Below, one piece after another: positions 26,002 to 33,583 of a DNA stretch of 64,000 nucleotides. The translations under genes and the position numbers were made by a program. Under the pieces are notes generated by a model. That model was not told where the DNA came from and ran no database searches. It saw only the letters and a list, made by a program, of their open reading frames with translations. The DNA is from an uncultured Clostridia bacterium. GTDB taxonomy: Bacteria; Bacillota; Clostridia; Christensenellales; UBA1242. Where the stretch lies: assembly GCA_934778205.1 (NCBI GenBank), contig CAKVOD010000005.1:62001-126000 (forward strand), read 5' to 3'. Every line of letters starts with the position of its first letter. Within the stretch, counting starts at the first letter, position 1.

Positions 26002-28344
26002 TCAATGGGCATTCTTTTCACAGTCAGAGTTTTTGCAACGGGTACAAGGCGTTGGGTGCGAAAAGTGGTTGATTGTTTTTGCGACAGCGTAGCATATCAC
26101 GCAAATGGCAAGCAAGATAATTATGCCGACAAGCCAGCCATACAACAAGATTACGCTTGTTATTTTGTAGACAAAAAATGCACCGATGTAGGCAACAACA
26201 AGTTGCATTGCGACGGAAATTATTGTCCATTTCGCCCCGATTTCTGCGCGCATAACACTAATTGTCGCGATGCAGGGCGTATACAAGAGGCAAAATGTGA
26301 GGAACGAAAGCGCACTTGCGGGCGTAAAACATATTGCGCTTGTTGGGAGCAGGAGGCTTGCGCCGACAAGTTCGTTTGTTGCGGAAACATTGTTGATGAT
26401 GCCGATACTGCTGACGATTAGTTCCTTTGCGATTAGTCCTGCCAAAAGTGCGCTCACTGCGCCCCATTCGCCAAAGCCGAGTGGCGCAAAGAGCGGGGCG
26501 AGAATTTGTGCGATGCTTTGCAAAATGCTTATTTTTTCATTATTTTGCGCGTTTTGCGCACTATTTTCGCCGATAAACTCAAAACTTAGCGTGAAACTTT
26601 GCAAAAGCCAAATGATGATTGAAAAGAAAAATATATAGCCACCGATGCGCGTCAAGAACTCTTTTGTGTTTTTCCACACGGACGAAAACAAGGTACGCGG
26701 TGCGGGCATTCGATATGGCGGAAACTCTAAAATGAAACTTGAGTCGGCGTTTTTTAGGCACGTTTTGTCAAGCAAATTCGCAATCAATATGCCGAGTAGC
26801 GCGGAAATGATATACATCAAAAATATGAGAAAGACATTTCCATTTGCAAAAAATGCGCCCCCTATTACGGCGAATACTGGAAGTTTTGCGCTACACGCCA
26901 TAAATGGAGTTGTCAGCACGGTTTTAATTTTTTCATTTTTGTTGTTGAGATTTTGCGCGGTCATTATTGCTGTAGCGGTGCAACCAAATCCCATTAGGAA
27001 CGTAAAGACGCTTTTGCCTGACAGCCCTACCTTATTAAAAATTCCTTCCATTAGATAAGCAAGGCGTGCCATATAACCGCTTTCTTCTAAGATTGTCAAA
27101 AATAGAAACAACAAGATTACTTGTGGCAAAAATGACACGACAGATCCAACGCCACCAATTATACCGTCTGCTACCAATGAATAGACAAATCCCGTACCAA
27201 TTTTATATTCAATAAAAAACAAAAGTGGCGCACCGATAATTTCGACAATTACAAATTCAAAAATGCTACTTATATATGCCCCGACGCTCGAAAAAGTAAG
27301 ATAGAAAACCGCGAGCATAACAAGCGCAAAAATGGGTAATGCAAGATATTTATTTAGCAGTATTTTATCTAATTTTTCAGTTGTTTTACAACGCTTTACT
27401 TGAGGCGGAGTTTTTGTTTGCTTTTGTTTTGTTTGTTCATTTTTTTGTGAAAAACGCGAAAAAAACGCATTTTTTTGTATTTTTTTCGGTATTTTTTTTA
27501 ATTTTTGCGAAGTTTCAAATTTATCATGTTCATTTAATTGCAAGGAATAATTACAACTTTTCAGCAAAAAATTGATGTAATTAAAACGCGCTTGGTAGAG
27601 TTTTGACTGGTAGTCGCACGCATTTATTAGTGCCATTATTTCATCATTTTTCTTTAATTTTGCAATCGTTTTTTCGTCTTTTTCAAGCGCACGAAATGCG
27701 ATAAAATTGAGCAATTTTTCATTGTCTTCTATTGACAAATTTTGCGAAAAAAAGTCTTGTAATAGGTTGTTTTTAATAATTATTTTTTTTATTTCCTTGA
27801 GAGGAAAATCTTGCAAATATGGCAGATTGTATTTTTTATTTTCGTTGCTTGGTTTGTACGATTTAAAAAAGTTTTCAACTTCATTTTTTGAAAAAAAGTC
27901 AATCGTTTGCACGGGTACGCCCATCGTTGTTGATAGCAATGCTTCGTCAAAAATTGTTGGCGTATTTTGAGTTCTTCCAAATCGGTTGACAAGCAACGTA
28001 ACTTGTATGCCGAGTTCTAGTAATTGCAAAGTTAGCAACAAATTGCGACGAAGGTTGTTTTGCTCGCAAATATTTAGTACGGGCAAATTTTTTGTCGCAA
28101 CATATTCGGCGGTCACATTTTCTTCCAAACTAAATGGACTTAGCGAGTATGTCCCCGGCAGGTCTATGAGCATATCCACATTGCCACTAATTGCTAAGGG
28201 GCGCGCGGTTGCGCCGACAGTTACACCGTGCCAATTCCCGATGTGCAATGCTGATTTTGTTGCGCGGTTGATTAGTGACGTTTTGCCTGTGTTCGGATTA
28301 CCGACAAGCAAGACGGAAGGAGCGCTATGTTCTCTTTTATTCAT
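26002..28344 (-). CDS. feoB: Ferrous iron transporter FeoB with altered G4 motif
   Basis: From the ATG at 28344 the protein is 780 residues; an in-frame ATG at 28383 is also possible. The N-terminal G domain has G1 GNPNTGKTS (about 15-23) and G3 DLPGTYSLSPFS (from about 61). The G4 site, normally NxxD, reads NRFG (about 120-123). A long charged linker (about 240-320) leads to the membrane domain, with the Cys-containing gates GFGCTATAIM and ACSAKLPVF and about ten hydrophobic helices. The C-terminus ends in a Cys-rich tail (CTRCKNSDCEKN), as in Firmicutes FeoB proteins. FeoB imports Fe2+. Diverges from feoA across a gap with a palindrome. Confidence 0.93.
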   Translation of the reverse strand: MNKREHSAPSVLLVGNPNTGKTSLINRATKSALHIGNWHGVTVGATARPLAISGNVDMLIDLPGTYSLSPFSLEENVTAEYVATKNLPVLNICEQNNLRRNLLLTLQLLELGIQVTLLVNRFGRTQNTPTIFDEALLSTTMGVPVQTIDFFSKNEVENFFKSYKPSNENKKYNLPYLQDFPLKEIKKIIIKNNLLQDFFSQNLSIEDNEKLLNFIAFRALEKDEKTIAKLKKNDEIMALINACDYQSKLYQARFNYINFLLKSCNYSLQLNEHDKFETSQKLKKIPKKIQKNAFFSRFSQKNEQTKQKQTKTPPQVKRCKTTEKLDKILLNKYLALPIFALVMLAVFYLTFSSVGAYISSIFEFVIVEIIGAPLLFFIEYKIGTGFVYSLVADGIIGGVGSVVSFLPQVILLFLFLTILEESGYMARLAYLMEGIFNKVGLSGKSVFTFLMGFGCTATAIMTAQNLNNKNEKIKTVLTTPFMACSAKLPVFAVIGGAFFANGNVFLIFLMYIISALLGILIANLLDKTCLKNADSSFILEFPPYRMPAPRTLFSSVWKNTKEFLTRIGGYIFFFSIIIWLLQSFTLSFEFIGENSAQNAQNNEKISILQSIAQILAPLFAPLGFGEWGAVSALLAGLIAKELIVSSIGIINNVSATNELVGASLLLPTSAICFTPASALSFLTFCLLYTPCIATISVMRAEIGAKWTIISVAMQLVVAYIGAFFVYKITSVILLYGWLVGIIILLAICVICYAVAKTINHFSHPTPCTRCKNSDCEKNAH

Positions 28345-28435
28345 ATGATATTTTATGAACACAAACTTTTTTTTAGACCGCATTTTGTGATTACAAGACG
28401 CACTTTTTAGGTTTTATTCGCCAATTGATTGATAT

Positions 28436-28461
28436 ATTCATTTTTACGTTTTCAAATGAAT
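28436..28461. promoter_or_regulatory. Palindrome in the feoB-feoA intergenic region
   Basis: ATTCATTT (28436-28443) and AAATGAAT (28454-28461) are perfect 8-bp arms around a 10-nt centre, between the two divergent iron genes. A Fur- or DtxR-family operator is a reasonable guess, but the match to either consensus is loose. Confidence 0.4.
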
Positions 28462-28561
28462 GTGCAAACACATTTTTTCGATGCTTAAAATATTATATTA
28501 TGTTTATGCACCAGAAATTCAATTAATAAATGTCGCTTATGAATTAAATTAGGAGTATTAT

Positions 28562-28861
28562 ATGGCTACAGAAAATTGCACTTTGCGGAAAAATTCTTCA
28601 TATTTTTGCGCAATTTCCACAAATTCTCAACAAAAACTCAGCGATATTACGGACAAAAAATTTTGCAGAGTTGTTGATATAACCGCCGAGCCAAATTTGC
28701 GACGAAGATTGTTTGAACTCGGGTTTGTCAAGGGCGCAATTGTTCAAGTGATTAATGTTTCGCCAATGTCGCGCGCATACCTTGTCGGCATACAAGGTAG
28801 TTTGCTTTGTATTCGCGCAAGTGTGCTTGCTCACGTTTTTGTTGAACTAATGGACTTTTGA
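28562..28861 (+). CDS. feoA: FeoA-family protein
   Basis: The 99-residue protein has an FeoA SH3-like core in its last three-quarters: CRVVDITAEPNLRRRLFELG, then VKGAIVQVINVSPMSRAYLV and a final strand pair. LFELGFVKGA is the family's signature region. The first 25 or so residues are an extra polar tail with two Cys. FeoA binds FeoB at the membrane and is needed for Fe2+ uptake. TTAGGAGTATTAT precedes the ATG. FeoA is normally in an operon upstream of FeoB, but here the two are divergent, 217 nt apart. Confidence 0.85.
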   Translation: MATENCTLRKNSSYFCAISTNSQQKLSDITDKKFCRVVDITAEPNLRRRLFELGFVKGAIVQVINVSPMSRAYLVGIQGSLLCIRASVLAHVFVELMDF

Positions 28862-28997
28862 AACAAGGACAACATTTTTTGTGTTGTATGTCAAAATTTG
28901 ACGAAAATATGTGTTTATCAAAAAATATAATTTTGATTGTTGCTCTCTTTCCAATTAAAAATGACAACTATTTTATTAAAAAAACAAATTTTAGCAA

Positions 28998-29028
28998 ACA
29001 AAAAAAACGCGCGCGTTTTGCGCGGGTT
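28998..29028 (-). terminator. Possible terminator after the unknown gene at 29049
   Basis: A CGCGC-AAAAC-GCGCG stem is followed on the minus strand by a run of seven or more T, about 25 nt past the stop. Confidence 0.55.
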
Positions 29029-29048
29029 AAAGCAAAAAATTTAGACTA

Positions 29049-29606
29049 TTATCTTTCAATTTCGATTTTTCTTTCATTTTCAACTTTTTCTTTTCGTTTG
29101 CGTAAAAATTTTTTCAAAAATCCTTTGTCCTTATTGTATACATCTTCGACAGTTTTCAAGCACTTGAGATAACTCCCTGCTGTGGCGTGGCTATAATATC
29201 TCAAGTTTGTGATTGTGACAAAGTAGGAAATGAATTTATCTTCGCCGACTTCTTCGACGCTTTTGATTTTACTGTACGCTTGAATGCGTCTATCAAGTGA
29301 TGGCAAAATCGATTCAATATAAACAAAGTCAACACGAATTTTATGATTGAGCATATTTATATCTTCATCTTCAATTATTCTTTTTTCAATTTCCTTGTCA
29401 TTTTTTATTTTTCTATCATAATACGCTTTTTGTTCAAGCAGTTTTATTTTGAATTTCGAGTCAAATGACGGGTGAGTCTTTGCATATTCAATTGCAATTT
29501 CTTGCAAAATGGCAAAGCATTCATCTTCTTTTATTTTTACTTCGTTAAATTGTTCATTAAAATTGATGCAATAATCTTTTAGTTTCAAATACGCATTTTC
29601 TTTCAT
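29049..29606 (-). CDS. Hypothetical helical protein
   Basis: The 185-residue protein is highly charged and helix-rich, with no membrane segment. Residues about 65-90 are dense in Lys/Glu and could form a coiled coil. The end (FLRKRKEKVENERKIEIER) is strongly basic and acidic in alternation. GGTGAAG precedes the ATG. It lies 54 nt downstream of the 462-residue gene and both seem to share a transcript ending at 28998-29028. I recognise no family; the pair may work together. Confidence 0.65.
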   Translation of the reverse strand: MKENAYLKLKDYCINFNEQFNEVKIKEDECFAILQEIAIEYAKTHPSFDSKFKIKLLEQKAYYDRKIKNDKEIEKRIIEDEDINMLNHKIRVDFVYIESILPSLDRRIQAYSKIKSVEEVGEDKFISYFVTITNLRYYSHATAGSYLKCLKTVEDVYNKDKGFLKKFLRKRKEKVENERKIEIER

Positions 29607-29660
29607 AACTTCACCATTTTATTTATTTTTAATTTATTTTTTAATTATCACAAACACATT

Positions 29661-31049
29661 TCATCGCGAATTTGCATTTGGCTCTTTTGCAACCGTTTTT
29701 TGTTTTTTTCGCATTTCTTCATAGCGCTGAACTTCAAAATTTGTCAATTCGCGTTTTATATGTTTGATAAGTTTTCGCTTACTGAGTTCTTTTGGATTTT
29801 TTGCATTATCCAAAATTTCGTCGCGTTCTTCTTGCGTCATACAAGCAAGCGCATATTCATCGGGCAATTTTACTTTGTGTGTGTTCAATATCCTTTGCAC
29901 ATCTTCTTCGGTCATTGCACCACGCGCACGGATAAACGCCTTGCGGACATCATCGACTGCTTTGCGGTATTTCAAATCAGCCTTGTGTTCAGTGTACTTT
30001 GTGCAAATAAACAAACTTATGCCACTTGTAGCAAGCGCCAGTGTCCATTGTGGGTCTTTTGCAACTATTGAACTAACAACCATCATTGCCGAAAGCATTT
30101 TGAAAGTTAAATTTTGCGATACTTGTCTTTCAAGAGTTTCGTCAACGGGAATGCCAAGTTGCCTCAACTCGTGATTTTTCAATAAAATAGCCTCACTAGA
30201 TTCGCGTTGCTCATCCCAATCAGATGTTTTCTTTTCATATATTCTATTTGCGCTTGACGCGAGATTCTTGTCTATTTGGAAATTATTTTTAAATTCTTCA
30301 CTTCCAACAATTGCGTTGCCGACAGCATTATTGACGCGATTGTTGCTTGTTTCGGTTTTATTTTCTACACCCTCATTATTTTTTGCATAACTGTTTGCTT
30401 CATTCCCGCTGACACAAACTTTCTCCGCCGTTTTGTTGTTCATTTTACTTTTATTTTCGTTTGCAACATTTGTAGTTTTTGTTTTAGACTCAGTTTCCAC
30501 GTTACTTGCAAACCGCTTTTTAAGTCTATTTTTCAAACTGCGCTCTTGTTTTAATCTTTCTTTTTCTTTGAGTTTCTTGTCATACATATAGGCTTCATAG
30601 ACAATTCCGTATGGTATGAGTTGTGGTTCAAAGTCTTCAGGATTGCCCCCCGCTTCAACATATCTTTCAAGTTCCCCTTGAATCTCTTTTTCGCACGCAA
30701 TGCGTAACTTTTCCATTGTTTCAATCATATCGCCCGTAACTTCGCCAACGGATTCTTTAATTCTCGCGATTTCTTCAGCGGTATAATCAATTTCAACATC
30801 ATCGACTGGAGCGCGCGCAAGAATATCTAAAAAATCTGCATTAAACACTTTTTCGTCACTATCCATATCATTTTTGACAAGATTAGAGTCTTTTTTTGCA
30901 ACTAACTTACCATTCTCTTTAATTGCTTTTGTGCTTTTATCTAAAGATTCCTCTCTCTCGGCAACCATTTCACGAAGTTGCGTACTCTCTTGCCAACGTT
31001 CATCTTTTTGGCTTTCTTGCAAGTATTTCTTGATTTTTTCGGCGCTCAT
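29661..31049 (-). CDS. Hypothetical protein with paired central hydrophobic segments
   Basis: From the ATG at 31049, after GGAGACAAGTAAA, the protein is 462 residues; a GTG at 31064 would overlap the Shine-Dalgarno. The first about 300 residues are hydrophilic, Lys/Glu/Asn-rich and partly low in complexity. Around residues 325-365 two hydrophobic stretches (FKMLSAMMVVSSIVA and WTLALATSGISLFICT) could be a membrane hairpin. The C-terminus is charged and helical. I see no catalytic motif and no known family. A membrane-associated cytoplasmic protein is inferred, paired with the downstream gene. Promoter not identified in the AT-rich gap 31065-31300. Confidence 0.6.
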   Translation of the reverse strand: MSAEKIKKYLQESQKDERWQESTQLREMVAEREESLDKSTKAIKENGKLVAKKDSNLVKNDMDSDEKVFNADFLDILARAPVDDVEIDYTAEEIARIKESVGEVTGDMIETMEKLRIACEKEIQGELERYVEAGGNPEDFEPQLIPYGIVYEAYMYDKKLKEKERLKQERSLKNRLKKRFASNVETESKTKTTNVANENKSKMNNKTAEKVCVSGNEANSYAKNNEGVENKTETSNNRVNNAVGNAIVGSEEFKNNFQIDKNLASSANRIYEKKTSDWDEQRESSEAILLKNHELRQLGIPVDETLERQVSQNLTFKMLSAMMVVSSIVAKDPQWTLALATSGISLFICTKYTEHKADLKYRKAVDDVRKAFIRARGAMTEEDVQRILNTHKVKLPDEYALACMTQEERDEILDNAKNPKELSKRKLIKHIKRELTNFEVQRYEEMRKKQKTVAKEPNANSR

Positions 31050-31064
31050 TTTACTTGTCTCCAC

Positions 31065-31447
31065 TGGAATTTTGTTTGCGACTGCTAGGCTGATTTTATC
31101 TACTGATTTTTGTCAAATTTTGGCATATTTCGACATTTTCAATATATAAAATCATATGCAAATTTATATTTTATTATTAATACATATTAATAATATCATA
31201 CATTTTTTTTAGTGTCAATAATTTTTGAAAATTTTTAAAAAAAAGTTTGCAAAATTTTTGCAAACTTTTGACTACGTCAAAATATTCAATGCATTACATC
31301 ACGCAATTACATTGCACAATTATTGTACTATATAAGCAGTGATCTTTCTCGCCCACCGAGTAATCAAAAATATTAGTATTACTTTGATATTACGACCACG
31401 AAAGTTGTTTAGACGTAGGGACAGTATTTGTACCTGTGGCGCTTGGT
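31065..31447. other. AT-rich intergenic region with a dispersed-repeat fragment
   Basis: No gene is visible. The segment around 31408-31445 (GTAGGGACAGTATTTGTACC and following) matches the second dispersed repeat family, also found at 32884-32944, 43755-43875, 51364-51765 and 53400-53675. The remainder is AT-rich. Confidence 0.6.
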
Positions 31448-31484
31448 AAATAAAAAGGTACATAGTATATTAACTATGTACCTA
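31448..31484 (-). terminator. Intrinsic terminator after the U32 gene
   Basis: GGTACATAGT (31457-31466) and ACTATGTACC (31473-31482) are perfect 10-bp arms, followed on the minus strand by TTTTTATTT. The stem ends 5 nt beyond the stop. Confidence 0.9.
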
Positions 31485-31486
31485 AG

Positions 31487-32731
31487 TTATATAGAAGTAC
31501 TCGCCAAACTTGTAGCAGCGGGCTTTCCCGCCATGCGACGAAGAAGGTCGCCGACGTGGAGTGGGTATGGGCAGTTGATTGTGACAATTTCTTGCACGCG
31601 TTGTGCCACGTCAACATTTTCGCCAATTGAGTTGACAATCTTTTCAACCTTGAACGTTTTGTTGAACGAATCACTAGGCGATAAAATCTCAAGTTCGTCG
31701 CCAACGCAAAAACGATTACGTTGTTCAATTTTCACTTGTCCATCATTTGATTCTTCGACTACATTTGCGATGAAATAATATGACGAAATTGGTGTGCTAC
31801 TTTCGATATATTCTCTATCCGTTTCATCAAAATAGAATCCTGTTGTATACCTGCGGTGACTTGATTTTTCAAGTTCTGCATCAAGCATTTCGTCAAACGG
31901 TTTTCCGCTTTCCACAAGGTCAAGCGCGCGATGGTAGGCGTTTGTCACGTTTGCAACATAGTATGACGTTTTCATTCGCCCTTCAATCTTGAACGATGTG
32001 ACGCCTGCGTCCGCCATTTCTTTTAGGTGCGAAATCATTTTCATATCTTTTGAATTTAGAATATACGTTCCGCGCTCGTCTTGCTGAATTGTCATTTCCT
32101 CATCGCGATTCTTTTCGCGCAAAAAGTATTCAAAACGGCACGCTTGCGCACACTGCCCGCGATTGCTGTCACGCTTGCAAAGATAGTTTGAAAGCAGACA
32201 TCTGCCACTGTAGGAAATACACATTGCGCCGTGGACAAAGGCTTCAATTTCCATATCATCGGGCAAATATTCGCGCATTTCCTTTATTTCCGCAACACTA
32301 ACTTCGCGCGCAAGCACGAGGCGTTTTACGCCGATTTCCGCCCAAAATGCGCCCGCGTATTTGTTCGTGCAGTTGGCTTGCGTTGAGAGATGAATTTCAA
32401 GGTTTGGCGCTATTTTTTTTGAAAGGCTGATGATTCCAACGTCCGAAGCAATGATTGCATCTGCGCCGATTTCTTGCAAATAAATCAAATAATCGGCAAG
32501 CCCGTCAAAGTCTGCATTGTGCGCTAAAATGTTGACTGTGATATAGCATTTTTTACCTAAACTATGCGCATAGGCAATGTACTTTTGCAATTCGTCTTGC
32601 TCAAAATTGTCGCTGAACGCGCGCAGTCCATACTTTTTGCCTGCAAAATAACAAGCATCAGCACCAAAATAGAATGCTGTTTCAAGTTTTTCGCTACTGC
32701 CTGCTGGCGATAGCAATTCTAATTTTTTCAT
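31487..32731 (-). CDS. U32-family protein, TrhP-like tRNA U34 hydroxylation factor
   Basis: The 414-residue protein opens ELLSPAGSSEKLETAFYFGA and carries the U32 signature: EAFVHGAMCISYSGRCLLSN, with the Cys pattern continuing in RGQCAQACR, residues that bind an Fe-S cluster in characterised relatives. Members annotated as peptidase U32 include TrhP/RlhA, which use prephenate to hydroxylate uridine in RNA. The next gene encodes a TrmR-like methyltransferase, which supports a tRNA role. AAAGGAG precedes the ATG. The last about 15 residues (from RMAGKPAATS on) are encoded by sequence matching a dispersed repeat found at 32884-32919, so the original C-terminus seems to have been replaced. Confidence 0.85.
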   Translation of the reverse strand: MKKLELLSPAGSSEKLETAFYFGADACYFAGKKYGLRAFSDNFEQDELQKYIAYAHSLGKKCYITVNILAHNADFDGLADYLIYLQEIGADAIIASDVGIISLSKKIAPNLEIHLSTQANCTNKYAGAFWAEIGVKRLVLAREVSVAEIKEMREYLPDDMEIEAFVHGAMCISYSGRCLLSNYLCKRDSNRGQCAQACRFEYFLREKNRDEEMTIQQDERGTYILNSKDMKMISHLKEMADAGVTSFKIEGRMKTSYYVANVTNAYHRALDLVESGKPFDEMLDAELEKSSHRRYTTGFYFDETDREYIESSTPISSYYFIANVVEESNDGQVKIEQRNRFCVGDELEILSPSDSFNKTFKVEKIVNSIGENVDVAQRVQEIVTINCPYPLHVGDLLRRMAGKPAATSLASTSI

Positions 32732-32772
32732 CAGTTTCTCCTTTTGTTTTCCATTTTAACATTACATTCTAA

Positions 32773-32835
32773 CCCTTCCGGGAGATTTCTCCGCTTCGGC
32801 GAGGGCTACGCCTCCGCCTTCGGTCGAAATGACAA
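32773..32835. repeat. REP-like dispersed repeat, copy 2
   Basis: CCCTTCCGGGAGATTTCTCC at one end and TTCGGTCGAAATGACAAC at the other, with a GC-rich internal stem (GGCGAGGGC region). It lies between the methyltransferase and U32 genes; a second-family fragment follows at 32884-32944. Confidence 0.85.
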
Positions 32836-32883
32836 CGGGTGTGTGACTTACCACATTTTTGATGTACAAAGTATGTGGTGCAT

Positions 32884-32944
32884 ACTCGCCAAACCTGTAG
32901 CCGCGGGGCTATCCCAGCCAGTACCTGCACCTGTGGCGTTTGCC
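32884..32944. repeat. Second dispersed repeat family, fragment
   Basis: The stretch 32884-32919 is nearly identical to 31499-31532, which codes for the end of the U32 protein. The following GTACCTGCACCTGTGGCGTT motif recurs in the arrays near obg. It touches the stop codon of the methyltransferase. Confidence 0.7.
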
Positions 32945-32945
32945 A

Positions 32946-33575
32946 CTAAGTTCGTTTGCACTTGTAGCAAACGCAAAGTCCGTCCTCAAGCGGAACAATT
33001 GTTGTCATTAGTTCTTTGTTTTTGCAAAGTTTGTCCAAAAACACGTTCATACGGTCGACGGTACTTTCAAGTTTGTGCTTGACTTCCGTTTCGCCTGTGG
33101 TCATTCCGTCTTGCAAAACATTGTCCGCGACAAGCACGCCACCGTCGTTTAGCACGGTCATCAAACTTGGATAATATGAAAGATACTGCGCTTTTGCGCC
33201 GTCGAGAAAAATTAGGTCAAACTTTTCTTCACAATTCAACAAGTAGTCGCCTGCATCGCAAAGTTTGAAATCAACTCGTTCTTTATACTTTTTGAGATTC
33301 TTTTGCGCAATTTCATAACGCTCAAAATCTATTTCAAGCGTTGTGAGTTTTGCACTTTCGCAAGCGTCAAGCATTAGTTTCCCGCTATAACCAATTGCCG
33401 TGCCGATTTCAAGAATGTTTTTCGGTTGCTTGATTGCGACAATTGTACGCAAAAAATTTGCGGACGCGGGACGTATGATTGGCACATAGTTGTCTTTTGC
33501 AAATGTTTCCATAGCCTTGTCCCCAAATTTTTGCAGTTGTGCTTTTTGTTTGACAAATTCGTCAGTTTTGTTCAT
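32946..33575 (-). CDS. SAM-dependent O-methyltransferase, TrmR-like
   Basis: The 209-residue protein is a class I methyltransferase of the small O-methyltransferase family: motif I LEIGTAIGYSGKLM (about 73-86), acidic motif II LTTLEIDFERYEIAQ, and DLIFLDGAKAQYL with the metal/substrate site and VADNVLQDG. The family includes B. subtilis TrmR (YrrM), which methylates 5-hydroxyuridine 34 of tRNA to 5-methoxyuridine. The gene lies just upstream of a U32 hydroxylase gene, as in yrrM-yrrO, so the same two-step pathway is likely. Plant- and animal-type catechol methyltransferases share the fold but not this context. AGGATAGAAT precedes the ATG; RNase J lies 8 nt upstream. Confidence 0.85.
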   Translation of the reverse strand: MNKTDEFVKQKAQLQKFGDKAMETFAKDNYVPIIRPASANFLRTIVAIKQPKNILEIGTAIGYSGKLMLDACESAKLTTLEIDFERYEIAQKNLKKYKERVDFKLCDAGDYLLNCEEKFDLIFLDGAKAQYLSYYPSLMTVLNDGGVLVADNVLQDGMTTGETEVKHKLESTVDRMNVFLDKLCKNKELMTTIVPLEDGLCVCYKCKRT

Positions 33576-33583
33576 ATTCTATC

